Both the position numbers and the translations under genes were made by a program. A stretch of DNA of 39,439 nt from Alphaproteobacteria bacterium. GTDB lineage: Bacteria > Pseudomonadota > Alphaproteobacteria > GCA-2731375. The notes under the pieces are model-generated. The model was not told the origin of the DNA, did not search any database, and worked only from the letters and a program-made list of their open reading frames with translations. The stretch is from assembly GCA_021776235.1 (NCBI GenBank), contig JAJFGG010000139.1, forward strand, positions 1 through 39,439, given 5' to 3'. The stretch's first letter is position 1; each line of letters opens with the position of its first letter. Below are positions 16,491-25,047 of the stretch, piece by piece.

Positions 16491-17345
16491 TCAGCTCAGC
16501 CCATGGCTGCCGCCATAGCCATTGCGTTGGGCTGGCGTCCAGCCGGACAGAGCGCCCTCCCGCGGCCGGTGTATTTCCACCAGCAGCGGATAGCACGGCG
16601 CCACGTCATCGGAATGGCTGCTGCCGCAATCCCCGCCGGGACAGGTCGACAGCCCGGCCAGCAGATCGATCTCGGCGAAGAACTCGATAAAATCGCCGGG
16701 CCGGACGGGGCTCGCCTTCATGAAGTACTGATGCGTATCCCTGGTGAAGCCCGTGCACATGAAGACATTCAGGACATCATGGATGTGCGGTTCCGCCGCC
16801 GCCAACGAAATGCCCTTGGCCGCCGCCAGGGCCCGGGTCAGATTGGAATGGCAGCCGTGGTGATATTCATCACCGCTCAACAGGTAATTGGTATAGGGAT
16901 CACAGCGCGTGCCGATGACATCGTGCACCCCGGCGCCGTCGGCGTCCCAGCCGTACCAGTCCAGACTATCGTGGGTTATCGTCGCCATGGGGCGCAGAGC
17001 GGGCAGATTGCTCCACAGTCTGTCTCCGGTGCTGACATGGGTCGCGTGCAGGGCCCGCGTCTTGCCGCTGAAGAAGCGCTCTGAAAGATCCGCGGCATGC
17101 CACAGATTGAGATCGCCGACCTGCGGCCCCTCGGTGCTGACGATGCGGAAGAAATGACCGGCCGGCACCTTGAATGTTCGGGCCTCTCTGGGCGGCACCA
17201 ACAGCTCTTCGATCCTGGTTGTCCGCTGCCGGGCGGCGCCGTAAAAGGCCGCGTCGAAGGTGGGCACCTGGTCGACGCCGTAACAGATAACGGGCGGCGC
17301 GCCGCGGCGCTGCGCCGCGTCCTTCGGTGCATTGGTCTGGTTCAT
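16491..17345 (-). CDS. DUF1989 urea carboxylase-associated family protein
   Basis: A 284-residue member of the DUF1989/urea carboxylase-associated family. Diagnostic segments are VPAGHFFRIVSTEGPQVGDLN near residue 60, HDVIGTRCDPYTN near 141, HHGCHSNL, FMCTGFT, and the C-terminal CPGGDCGSSHSDD. Conserved Cys and His residues suggest a metal or nucleophile site. Relatives sit beside urea carboxylase or guanidine carboxylase genes. None is present here, so the role is open. ATG 17345 is chosen because AAAGGATGG lies just upstream. It is one of several genes in this window whose families act on small C-N compounds (amidohydrolases, isochorismatase type), which suggests a nitrogen-scavenging theme (inference). 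Confidence 0.85.
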   Translation of the reverse strand: MNQTNAPKDAAQRRGAPPVICYGVDQVPTFDAAFYGAARQRTTRIEELLVPPREARTFKVPAGHFFRIVSTEGPQVGDLNLWHAADLSERFFSGKTRALHATHVSTGDRLWSNLPALRPMATITHDSLDWYGWDADGAGVHDVIGTRCDPYTNYLLSGDEYHHGCHSNLTRALAAAKGISLAAAEPHIHDVLNVFMCTGFTRDTHQYFMKASPVRPGDFIEFFAEIDLLAGLSTCPGGDCGSSHSDDVAPCYPLLVEIHRPREGALSGWTPAQRNGYGGSHGLS

Positions 17346-17442
17346 TCCGCCATCCTTTATGTGCAAATGGTGCTGCGATCATTCGACGGGCCCATCCTGT
17401 CGGCGCGGCTTGGCAATCCCACAACCAGGGACACGATGGCGT

Positions 17443-18555
17443 TTAGCTCTCGGCGGAATCCGGTTGTTCGGCCGGCGCCTCGCCGGCGTCGTCGACCCAG
17501 AACATAAACAGCTGATAGCCGACCGCCAGTAGCACGGCGCCGAGAAACAGGCCGATGATGCCGCCGGTAACCATGCCGCCAAGCGCACCGATCAGAATGA
17601 CCGGCATCGGTGCGTCGACGCCGCGGCCAAGCAACAGCGGCTTCAGCACGTTGTCGGCCATGCCGGCCAGTAGCAGGTAAACCGTCCAGATGACGTTGGC
17701 CATGGCGGAGGCATCTCCGCCCCACCAGAGATAGGCGACGGCAGGCAGTGAAATCACCAAAGCGGGCAGCTGAACAATGCCGAGAATCAAGACCAGAAAG
17801 GCCAGAACGCCGGCAGCGGGAATATCGGCCAAAGCGAAGCCAACCCCCAGCAGCAACGCCTGAATGAAGGCAACACCGACAACGCCGCTGGCGACCGAGC
17901 GTATGGTCGCCGTTGAAAGGTTCTGCAACTGACCGCCGCGCGCCGGCCCGGTTACACGATTGAAGATGCGCTCAGTAACCGCGCTGCCGGCCTCGCCATA
18001 GGTCATCATGATACCTGCGATGATCAAAGAGGCGAGGAAGGCCAAAACCGAACCTGCCGCGTTGGCGGCCGCCAACAAGCCCGCGCTGGCGACTTTTTTG
18101 ATTTGCGACTGATACTGTTTCAGATATGCGGGAAGGTCGGTCGCCGCCGCATCCCACGCCTGGTACACGCGTTTGCCGATGATCGGCCAATCGGCGACCG
18201 ACGGGTCGGGTTTTTTGATCGTAATGCGGTCTTCCTGGAAGGCGGCGTAGGCATCCTCTGCGCTGCCGGCGAAGGACTCGCCGAGGATGACCGTGGGTAT
18301 GCCCACCAACAGCAGGCCGATGATGACCAGAATTGTCGCGGCCGTGGCCCGCCGGTCACGCAGAAATTTCACGAGGCGCTGATGCAGTGGATACAGCGCC
18401 ACGGCCAATACCACCGCCCACAGCATGAGGCCGGAAAACGGCGCGAACACCAGCACGCACAGATACGCCAAAAACGCGATCAGACCGACCCGGATCAATA
18501 CATCCGTCAGGTCTTTGGAACGCAATTTCCGGATGATTGAGTTTTCGACTTGCAT
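17443..18555 (-). CDS. AI-2E transporter family (PF01594) membrane protein
   Basis: A 370-residue protein with the paired hydrophobic segments of the AI-2E family: FLAYLCVLVFAPFSGLMLWA near residue 33, ILVIIGLLLVGIP near 95, LASLIIAGIMM near 190, then two long C-terminal blocks. The central LLLGVGFALADIPAAGVLAFL and ILGIVQLPALV segments, and the PLLLGRGVDAPMPVILIGALGG block near residue 310, are the family landmarks. Despite the name, members include Na+/H+ antiporters and other exporters, so the substrate is unknown. It stands alone on the minus strand, 97 bases upstream of the DUF1989 gene. Confidence 0.88.
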   Translation of the reverse strand: MQVENSIIRKLRSKDLTDVLIRVGLIAFLAYLCVLVFAPFSGLMLWAVVLAVALYPLHQRLVKFLRDRRATAATILVIIGLLLVGIPTVILGESFAGSAEDAYAAFQEDRITIKKPDPSVADWPIIGKRVYQAWDAAATDLPAYLKQYQSQIKKVASAGLLAAANAAGSVLAFLASLIIAGIMMTYGEAGSAVTERIFNRVTGPARGGQLQNLSTATIRSVASGVVGVAFIQALLLGVGFALADIPAAGVLAFLVLILGIVQLPALVISLPAVAYLWWGGDASAMANVIWTVYLLLAGMADNVLKPLLLGRGVDAPMPVILIGALGGMVTGGIIGLFLGAVLLAVGYQLFMFWVDDAGEAPAEQPDSAES

Positions 18556-18747
18556 GGGATGGCCGCCCTCCGCCAGGGATTTATCATGTTATCTAAAGTA
18601 TTGCCGGCCTTGTCAATTTGCGCAAACATCGGGACGGCACCGTAAAACATCACCAGCCTTCTTCGGCCGTCCCCGTGGGCATGCTCTTGGCCGGGGCACG
18701 GCGCCAATTGTACCGGCTGGCGGCAACAATCCCTGGAGGTATTTCCA

Positions 18748-19137
18748 TTGCCAGATCTGAACGCAGCCCAACTCAAAGGCATGGTCGAACAGAATTACTT
18801 CGGTAATGTCGATAACAAATTTATCGAATCCGTAATGGACTGCTTTCACCCGGACGCAACACTGACAATTCAGACCGCCAATTTGACCCATACAGGGGCA
18901 AGCGAAATCCGCCGCATGTTCACGGATTTTTTTCCAGCATTCCAAAAAATCTGGCACGGGGATTTCAGCCCGGTCGTCGACGTCGAAAAGCAAAAAGTGG
19001 CGATCCAGTTCGTTGCCACCAGAGATACCTTCGACGGTCAGCATCAACGCGCGGAAAACTGCAATTTCTTTAAATTCAAGGATGGAAAGATCGAGTCTAT
19101 TGTCATTTATATGAGTGACGAGAATCCATTGGTCTAG
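18748..19137 (+). CDS. NTF2-like/SnoaL-fold protein
   Basis: A 129-residue protein with the cone-shaped NTF2 fold pattern: an N-terminal helix (LKGMVEQNYFGNVDNKFIESVMDCFHPDATLTI), then strands ending GKIESIVIYMSDENPL. It starts at TTG 18748, with a perfect GGAGGT eight bases upstream and no ATG in a better position. SnoaL-like folds serve as isomerases, hydrolases or ligand pockets, and no catalytic pair can be named here. It is divergent from the AI-2E family gene and convergent with the aminotransferase gene. It is not closely similar to the NTF2-like protein at 21330. Confidence 0.75.
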   Translation: MPDLNAAQLKGMVEQNYFGNVDNKFIESVMDCFHPDATLTIQTANLTHTGASEIRRMFTDFFPAFQKIWHGDFSPVVDVEKQKVAIQFVATRDTFDGQHQRAENCNFFKFKDGKIESIVIYMSDENPLV

Positions 19138-19171
19138 CAAGGGCCGGCCGGAATGATCGCTCCACGACGGA

Positions 19172-20380
19172 TTAGGGCGCGGCGGCGTCCGCCAACCGCT
19201 GCAGGGCGTCCTCCAGGATGTAGCGGGGGCAGGCCACATTGATCCGTTCAAAGCCCGCGCCTTCCTCGCCAAAGATATAACCTTCATCCAGGTAGAGCCC
19301 GGCCTTGTGCAACATCAGCTCTTCCAACTGCGCCTTGTCCAGGCCCAGCGCCCGGCAGTCCAGCCAGGCCAGATACGTGGCTTCCGGTTTGATCATACGG
19401 ATTTGCGGCAGCTTCTCGGCCAGAAATCCGGCCATGAAATCCATATTGCCCTGGATATAGGCAAGCACCTGTTCAAGCCATTCCTCCCCCTCGTCGTAGG
19501 CCGCTTGCACGGCGGCCGCACCGAACGGGTTCATGCCGAACATGGCCGCCTTTTGCAGTCCGGCGGCGACCTGTTCCCGCAAAGCCGGGCTGGGCGTGAT
19601 GATGTGGGCCGTATGCATGCCGGCCAGGGAAAACGTCTTGGACGCAGCGCTGCAGACAATCGCGTTATCCGCGAAGGCCCGCCCCAGTGCCGCGTAGGGC
19701 GTGAACACCGATTCGTACAGCATCAGATCGGCATGCAATTCATCCGCCACCACCAGAACCCCGTGGCGGTTGCAAATCTCCCCCAGCCGGCCCAGTTCCG
19801 TTTCGCTCCAAACCCGGCCCACGGGATTGTGCGGGCTGCACAAAAGCAGCATCTTGACGGCAGGGTCGGAAGCCTTTGCCTCCAGATCGGGAAAGTCCAT
19901 TTCATAACGGCCGTCGACGAGGCGCAGGGGATTGCGCACCACGCGGGCGTCATTATTCTCGATCACCGAATAAAACGGATGATAGATCGGCGGTTGCACG
20001 ATGACCCCGTCGCCGGGCCGGGTGAAGCTGCGAACCAGCACGTTGATGGCCGGCACCACGCCGGACACAGTGGCGATCCAATCCTTTTCTATGCTCCAAC
20101 CGTGGCGGCGCTGCATCCAGGCGGTCACGGCGGAAAGGTAGGCTTCGGTCCTGGCTGTGTAGCCAAGGCTGGGTATTTTCGCCCGCGCCTCCAGGGCCCG
20201 GCGGATCGGCTCGGCAATGGCGAAATCCATATCGGCAACCCACATGGGCAACACCTGCCGCTTGCCGCCTTTCTCCTCGGTGGCGTCCCAGGCTTCAAGC
20301 CCATTGTCGCCCTTGCGGTGCTCCCATTTGACGGAACCGATGCCGCGCGGCGTGGCGATACGGTCGAAATCATATTTCAT
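19172..20380 (-). CDS. MalY/PatB-type PLP-dependent aminotransferase / cystathionine beta-lyase
   Basis: A 402-residue fold-type I PLP enzyme. It opens YDFDRIATPRGIGSVKW and has the MalY/PatB block PMWVADMDFAIAEPI (residues 45-59). The cofactor residues are visible: N185 in CSPHNPVGRVW, D213 in VADELHADL, and the Schiff-base lysine K248 in SAASKTFSLAG. PatB/MalY enzymes release sulfide or thiols and ammonia from cystathionine or cysteine conjugates; some members are aminotransferases. Start ATG 20380 gives the normal family length. The gene for a small membrane protein ends 21 bases upstream, so the two are probably co-transcribed. Confidence 0.9.
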   Translation of the reverse strand: MKYDFDRIATPRGIGSVKWEHRKGDNGLEAWDATEEKGGKRQVLPMWVADMDFAIAEPIRRALEARAKIPSLGYTARTEAYLSAVTAWMQRRHGWSIEKDWIATVSGVVPAINVLVRSFTRPGDGVIVQPPIYHPFYSVIENNDARVVRNPLRLVDGRYEMDFPDLEAKASDPAVKMLLLCSPHNPVGRVWSETELGRLGEICNRHGVLVVADELHADLMLYESVFTPYAALGRAFADNAIVCSAASKTFSLAGMHTAHIITPSPALREQVAAGLQKAAMFGMNPFGAAAVQAAYDEGEEWLEQVLAYIQGNMDFMAGFLAEKLPQIRMIKPEATYLAWLDCRALGLDKAQLEELMLHKAGLYLDEGYIFGEEGAGFERINVACPRYILEDALQRLADAAAP

Positions 20381-20401
20381 CTGACGACAACGCTTCCTTT
20401 T

Positions 20402-20929
20402 TTACTTCCAGTCCCAGCTGTCCGGATGCAGCAATTGCCACCGCGCCTCGGCGGACATAATCTCGGTCGAGCCGTAGTAGAAATGCATGAAGGCCCAGGT
20501 TGACAGATTGAGAAGCACGAAGACCGTAATCAGTAGCGAGGCAATGCGCGCCATATAGCCGAAATCGTGCAGGGCGCCCCCTTTGACGGACCGTAGTTGT
20601 TTTTCGACCTTGCGGGCATCGTCCTGGGTCTCCGACCAGGTTTTGTACGCCTCCAGGCGGGCTTTCCCGCCCGCGGCTGTGCCGCGGGGCGAACGCTCGG
20701 GAAACAGCAGGCTCTTCAAATATACCAGACCGAGAAGGGCAACGAAGGAGCCGGAGCCAATGGACAAAACGATATAGAATACCGTGTTGGCGAGTACACC
20801 GTGCTGGGGCACGGCCCACAAAGCCAGGGGAAAGACGATAACGATAAAGCCCAACAGGGTCATCACGCCCTCGAAGGCACCAAGGATCATTTGCTCGGCG
20901 AGGCTTCGCGGGCCACCAGTAGACTTCAA
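20402..20929 (-). CDS. small membrane protein of unknown function
   Basis: A 175-residue protein with three hydrophobic segments, at about residues 18-40 (GVMTLLGFIVIVFPLALWAV), 47-68 (NTVFYIVLSIGSGSFVALLGLVYL) and 127-148. A charged cytoplasmic or periplasmic loop of about 55 residues rich in Lys, Arg and Glu lies between the second and third. I do not recognise a family. It is 21 bases upstream of the PLP enzyme gene on the same strand, so a shared transcript is likely. ATG 20929 is the first start in the frame. Confidence 0.65.
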   Translation of the reverse strand: MKSTGGPRSLAEQMILGAFEGVMTLLGFIVIVFPLALWAVPQHGVLANTVFYIVLSIGSGSFVALLGLVYLKSLLFPERSPRGTAAGGKARLEAYKTWSETQDDARKVEKQLRSVKGGALHDFGYMARIASLLITVFVLLNLSTWAFMHFYYGSTEIMSAEARWQLLHPDSWDWK

Positions 20930-21329
20930 TTTGGAAACTCCAGGCTCAATCGCATTTCACATCCGGAACTTAGTTGTTCAGGCACAGGCAAAGTGCGCCT
21001 TGCCGCCGGGTACAGAGGGGCGCCAGAGGAACGCCGAAACAAATTGCCAGAGCCAACCTACATCAGTGGCGCCTGCAGGCACTCTTCGAGCATCAAGAGA
21101 ACCGAGGGTCAAGCTTTTCTTCCTGAAAACGCGGTATACGGCCTCGGATCTTCACTCGGAAATCCACCAAGAAAGGCCTGACCGCACCTGTACAAACCTT
21201 GTTCATGGATTGCCAAGGCAGCATTTCTGGCACATCGTAACCTTTGCGTGACTGCAAGCGCGAGAGTTTGTTCGGCAACCGGTCATTGCCGTTGGATGCA
21301 GCCAATAATGGCCTTCGAAAGGATATGGG
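20930..21329. other. 400-base gene-free region with one copy of a dispersed repeat
   Basis: No convincing gene lies between the divergent membrane-protein and NTF2-like genes. The region holds copy 1 of a roughly 57-base repeat (21132-21188) whose second copy is near 21935. The promoter of the NTF2-like gene should lie here, but no clear box was recognised. Confidence 0.5.
21132..21188 (+). repeat. dispersed repeat, copy 1
   Basis: This segment matches 21935-21991. In one plus-strand frame both copies spell HSEIHQERPD (21153-21182 here), and within those ten codons all four nucleotide differences are synonymous. That looks like a remnant of a coding sequence rather than a simple intergenic repeat. 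The parent gene is not recognised. Confidence 0.7.
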
Positions 21330-21752
21330 ATGGGTGGACAGGCGGAAGATTGCGAGGCCATACGGCAGCTTGTGGCCAGATACAACTGGCACCTTGACGC
21401 CGGCGAGGTCGATGACTGGGTGGCGTGCTTCACCGAGGACGGCGAATTTTCCTGTGTCGGTTTGGCCCCCAATGATCCGCGCGGCGGCATTCATAAGGGC
21501 CATGACGCCTTGCGCGCCTACGGCAAATCCCACTACGCCATTAACCAGGGCCGGGTCCGTCATTGGAACTGGAACCTGTTGATCGACGTGACCGGCGACC
21601 GCGCCACACTGCGCTGCTACATGAACGCCTTCGGCGCCGGACAGGCAAAGAGCGCGGAACTGCGCTTCACCGGCTTTTACCGCGACACCCTGCAACGAAC
21701 CGCCCACGGCTGGCGTTTCACGAGCCGGGAAGTCACCCTCGACCCGGCGTGA
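21330..21752 (+). CDS. SnoaL/NTF2-like protein
   Basis: A 140-residue protein with the SnoaL_4-like pattern: an N-terminal helix ending in RYNWHLDAGEVDDWVACFTEDGEF, a central GIHKGHDALRAY helix, and strands through HWNWNLLIDV and GFYRDTLQRTAHGWRFTSREV. In this family the Asp in the DxxxWxxCFxxDG segment and a central His often line the pocket of ring-hydroxylating dioxygenase small subunits or dehydratases. No partner subunit is nearby. A decayed second copy with an 81-base internal deletion lies at 23470-23613. ATG 21330 follows AAAGGATATGGG. Confidence 0.8.
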   Translation: MGGQAEDCEAIRQLVARYNWHLDAGEVDDWVACFTEDGEFSCVGLAPNDPRGGIHKGHDALRAYGKSHYAINQGRVRHWNWNLLIDVTGDRATLRCYMNAFGAGQAKSAELRFTGFYRDTLQRTAHGWRFTSREVTLDPA

Positions 21753-22128
21753 TGACTGCTCTCGGTTTGAGGGACTGTGGTATGTCCGTCAATCGGAGCG
21801 CATCTGATCATGGTATCGAAATTCCGTTCGATGGGGCAGGTTCGAGATAAAATGGCTATGGGATTGCCCCGGTAATTGCCAACTGTTTGCCGGCCGCGCC
21901 AGGCGGGATGTTCAGGCCCTGCATCGTGGATACTCGGTATCCGGCCTCAGCGGTTCACTCGGAAATTCACCAAGAAAGACCCGATCCCACCCCCTGCGAC
22001 TCCACCCACTTGAGCGGTGGCCAGGTCGATCCCGACACTTTCGTGGACCAAGGCGTAGTAATTTGGACTTGATCCGACACCGCCGCATCGAGACGATGTT
22101 GCGCGACGCTATGAAAAGGTGAAATCGA
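21753..22128. other. 376-base gene-free region upstream of the cytochrome gene
   Basis: It holds the second copy of the dispersed repeat and the leader of the octaheme cytochrome gene, ending in an AAAGGTG ribosome site. I found no gene, terminator or RNA structure that I could support. Confidence 0.5.
21935..21991 (+). repeat. dispersed repeat, copy 2
   Basis: Partner of 21132-21188. The HSEIHQERPD-coding core is at 21956-21985. Together the two copies bracket the NTF2-like gene at 21330-21752 in direct orientation, about 800 bases apart. Confidence 0.7.
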
Positions 22129-23298
22129 ATGCGATATCCGACGGCGACACCGCCCGCGAAAATTATCATAGGATTATTGATAGTTGCGGGCCTGATCGCT
22201 CTGGACACGTTCTACGGGGCGAATTTCGATTTATCCGTTAGCGAAAGGAATTCATATGCCGGCGCTGCAAAGTGCGCGCAATGTCACAAGGATATAAATG
22301 CCGATTACGCGCAATCTGGCCATCCCCTCAAAATTCAAAAAACCGATGGAAAACCACCCTCTTATCCAATGGATACATCGCCGGGCGTACCGGAGCCACC
22401 GAAAGGGATTGCCTGGGCGGATATCTCTTATGTCATTGGTGGCTATGGCTGGAAGGCTCGCTTCATGGACAGCGAGGGCTTTATCCTTACCGGCAAACAG
22501 AACCGGCAATACAATATTGCCAACGCAAACCTGGATCTGCCGGGGGGATGGAGCGGCTATGATGCGAGGACCGCACCGCGCAAGCCTTACACTTGCGGGT
22601 CGTGCCACACTACGGGCTGGACCAAAACCGGCGCGGACGGGCCCCATCAAGACGGATTGCCGGGCATTCACGGGACTTGGAAAGAAGCTGGAGTAACCTG
22701 CGAAGCGTGCCACGGACCGGCTGCCGCGCACGTTCAGAATCCAACGCGGGAAGAACTATCTATCGAGCCGAATTGTAAATCCTGCCACGTTCGGGGCGAC
22801 GTCAAGAAAATAGATGCCGGCGGCGGCCTGGTTCGCCACCATGAACAATATGAAGACCTGCTCGCCTCACCGCATCGGAATCTCGGTTGCCTTGCCTGTC
22901 ATGATCCTCATAAAAGCGCAAAGTACCGGCGCGACGGCTTCAAGGGCGAACAGGTGACCTGCCTGAAGTGTCACGAAAGCGAGGCCAGGGTCGTGACCGC
23001 ACCGAAGGCGCACAATGCGTGTATCGCCTGCCATATGCCCTTCGCCGGCAAGTCGGCTGTCGCGATAAAAATCGCCTACAAGGGCGGGGTGTTGCCCATG
23101 GGCGATATTCGCAGTCACATCCACCGCATCAACACCGACCCTACCTGGAACATGTTCACGGACGATGGAAAATTCGTCCGCACAGACGACTGGGGGCGAG
23201 CGTATCTGTCGCTCGACCGCGCTTGCCTCGGTTGCCATGTGCTCAAGGACAAAGGTTGGGCGGCACGCAACGCTGTGCGCATCCACGGCGATCGATAA
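22129..23298 (+). CDS. membrane-anchored octaheme c-type cytochrome
   Basis: A 389-residue protein with eight CxxCH heme-binding motifs, at residues 49-53, 156-160, 191-195, 216-220, 254-258, 278-282, 298-302 and 366-370. A hydrophobic segment at about 11-28 has no obvious cleavage site, so it probably anchors the protein with its hemes in the periplasm. The first motif is followed by a YAQSGHP element like that of cytochrome c554 relatives. CEACHGPAAAH at 191-201 resembles the CxxCHGPGxxH block of many multiheme reductase partners. A conserved-looking non-heme stretch, YVIGGYGWKARFMDSEGF, lies between hemes 1 and 2. AAGGTG precedes ATG 22129. No quinol oxidase, reductase or cytochrome maturation gene is nearby, so donor and acceptor are unknown. 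Confidence 0.9.
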   Translation: MRYPTATPPAKIIIGLLIVAGLIALDTFYGANFDLSVSERNSYAGAAKCAQCHKDINADYAQSGHPLKIQKTDGKPPSYPMDTSPGVPEPPKGIAWADISYVIGGYGWKARFMDSEGFILTGKQNRQYNIANANLDLPGGWSGYDARTAPRKPYTCGSCHTTGWTKTGADGPHQDGLPGIHGTWKEAGVTCEACHGPAAAHVQNPTREELSIEPNCKSCHVRGDVKKIDAGGGLVRHHEQYEDLLASPHRNLGCLACHDPHKSAKYRRDGFKGEQVTCLKCHESEARVVTAPKAHNACIACHMPFAGKSAVAIKIAYKGGVLPMGDIRSHIHRINTDPTWNMFTDDGKFVRTDDWGRAYLSLDRACLGCHVLKDKGWAARNAVRIHGDR

Positions 23299-23469
23299 AC
23301 TGGTTTTGCCGCGTAGTTACCCAATCGGCGCACAAAGGTCGGAAATCGGTTATGTTCCCGTGGATGTCAGTTCAATGCATGGTGTATCGTGATCGAGCTG
23401 TGCTGTAGTTCTCACCGAAAAAAGGGATAATGGACGGACACGGTGTAACTGCTTGGCACCGTACCCTCC

Positions 23470-23613
23470 AATCCCACTACGCCATTGACCACGGTCGGGT
23501 CCATCACTGGAACTGGAACCTATTGATCGACGTGACGGAAGACCGCGACACGCTGCAACGAACCGCCCACGGCTGGCGCTTCACGAGCCGGGAAGTCACC
23601 CTCGACCCGGCGT
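23470..23613 (+). pseudogene. decayed duplicate of the NTF2-like gene
   Basis: This stretch aligns with 21526-21750 of the intact NTF2-like gene from SHYAI through to DPA. One internal block is missing: 81 bases, exactly 27 codons, which would have encoded the segment from ATLRCYM to GFYR. The deletion joins two ACCGCG hexamers (21598-21603 and 21679-21684 in the intact copy) into one at 23542-23547. The N-terminal half of the gene is absent and the natural stop is lost, so the open frame runs on to about 23729 into unrelated sequence. A functional NTF2 fold is not possible. Confidence 0.85.
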
Positions 23614-23670
23614 ATTGCCTGATGTTGGTTCGAGGGGCTGAGGAAGTTCGTTTTCGACTTCGGAGACGTA

Positions 23671-24162
23671 ATGATGAACGAATTTGCAGATCTATTTGCA
23701 CCAAAGACGAATTTTCCGTTCAAGGCTAAATACCGGGCAAGCTGCCACTGCAATAGCGTTCAGTACGAAGTTTGCGCCGACCCCGTAGATGCAAAATTCT
23801 GCCACTGTCGTGTCTGCCAGAAGCTGCACGGCGCTCCCATGCAGTGGGCCGCAATATTTCACAAACACCATGTCAGATTTGTTGCGGGCATGGACCACCT
23901 TCGTTTCTACAATAGCCAACACGATAGGCATGAGCGGATTTTGCCTTGCAAGGTGAGTTGTGCTCTGTGCGGCACGCCCATCGCGGATGAAGGACGCCAT
24001 ATGTGGCTTGCGTTTCCATCGCTGTTCAATTTCGGGGCCCCGCCGAAGGTGCAAAAACCTTTCAAGCCAACCTGTCATATCTTCTACAGTATGCGGACGA
24101 TTGATATGAACGACGATCTGCCCAAGTGGTCGGGTCATAAGGATAAGTCGACCCGTCTGTAA
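23671..24162 (+). CDS. GFA/CENP-V domain zinc protein
   Basis: A 163-residue protein of the GFA (glutathione-dependent formaldehyde-activating enzyme-like)/CENP-V family. The zinc ligands follow the family pattern: C25 and C27 in SCHCNSVQYEV, C44, C46 and C49 in FCHCRVCQKLHGAP, and C97 and C100 in CALCGTPI. The formaldehyde-activating role once given to this family is doubtful for most members, so only the fold is claimed. GGAGAC precedes ATG 23671; ATG 23674 is equally possible. Its 5' end overlaps the run-on frame of the decayed NTF2-like copy, so the duplication event lies directly at its promoter. Confidence 0.88.
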   Translation: MMNEFADLFAPKTNFPFKAKYRASCHCNSVQYEVCADPVDAKFCHCRVCQKLHGAPMQWAAIFHKHHVRFVAGMDHLRFYNSQHDRHERILPCKVSCALCGTPIADEGRHMWLAFPSLFNFGAPPKVQKPFKPTCHIFYSMRTIDMNDDLPKWSGHKDKSTRL

Positions 24163-24259
24163 TCGGCGAGCCTGAAGCCGGCCCTTGGCCCGGTTATTGC
24201 TACGATGGATGCCGCTAAATACAATTATCGAAGAAAAAGGGGACACGGGATTGGCAGGG

Positions 24260-24871
24260 ATGAAAAACATGGACATGGCGGCCAGGATTGTCGCGGCATT
24301 GGCGGAACAAGGCGATGCCAGCGCCCAACTCAGCCTGGCTAAGTTGTACCGCCAGGGTGAAGGCGTCGCCAGGGATACTGATGCAGCAGCGAAATGGTGC
24401 CGCATGGCCGCCGATCAGGGTCTGGCAAAGGCGCAACATAACCTCGGTGTCATGTACGATGAGGGCGATGGCGTCGCGCAGGACCATGGAGAAGCTGCCA
24501 AGTGGTTTCAGATGGCAGCCGACCAGGGTTTCAGGCCATCACTGCATAACCTGGGAGACATGTATCTTCGAGGCCTGGGCGTGGCCGAAGATCCGGCGAA
24601 GGCAATGGCGTTATTCCGCCGTGCTGCCCTTCAAGGCTCCAGCCGTTCACAATTCTGCTTGGGCTCAATGTATGATGAAGGCCGTGGCGTAGAGCGGGAT
24701 GCCGCAGAAGCCGTGCGGTGGTACCGCAAAGCCGCGGAGCAAGGTTATGCCGACGCTCAAGTCAACCTTGGCTTAATGTATGAGGAAGGCCGAGGCGTGG
24801 CGCAAGACCATGATGAGGCGGCAAGGCTATTCCGGGCAGCCGCCGACAGGGCAACCCGCTCGCGCAGATGA
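24260..24871 (+). CDS. Sel1-like repeat protein
   Basis: About 203 residues built almost entirely of five consecutive 36-residue Sel1 repeats, with the pattern AQxxLGxMYxxGxGVxxDxxEAxxWxxxAAxQG. The repeats begin near GDASAQLSLAKLY and the last ends near FRAAADRA. Such alpha-solenoids mediate protein-protein contacts. No signal peptide is visible with this start. The start is uncertain: ATG 24209 or TTG 24251 in the same frame would add up to 17 residues, and none of the ribosome sites is strong. The gene ends directly against the remnant block to its right. Confidence 0.82.
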   Translation: MKNMDMAARIVAALAEQGDASAQLSLAKLYRQGEGVARDTDAAAKWCRMAADQGLAKAQHNLGVMYDEGDGVAQDHGEAAKWFQMAADQGFRPSLHNLGDMYLRGLGVAEDPAKAMALFRRAALQGSSRSQFCLGSMYDEGRGVERDAAEAVRWYRKAAEQGYADAQVNLGLMYEEGRGVAQDHDEAARLFRAAADRATRSRR

Positions 24872-25047
24872 ATACCGGGGTCATGAGTCTGCGGCTGAAA
24901 TGAAGCTTCGCGCTGAACGCCGGGCAAGAAAAATGCTGGAGGCGATGGCTGGGAGCGGAGAACGCGTTACTGGCGGTAAGGGTAATATTGGGTCGCAAGC
25001 TGCCACCCAATTGAAAGACCTCAAGATAACCAAATCCCAAGGCAGAT
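24872..25047 (+). pseudogene. fragment of a phage/ParB-neighbour type gene
   Basis: In one frame the stretch reads AAEMKLRAERRARKMLEAM, then TQLKDLKITKSQ. This matches the N-terminal part of a family common in prophages and near ParB-like genes, whose usual text is KLRAERRxGExL and then LxDLGITKxQSSRWQ. The match breaks off right after ITKSQ, where the IS30 remnant begins. Neither a proper start nor the C-terminal part is present. The family identification is from memory of the motif; the truncation point is seen directly. Confidence 0.6.
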
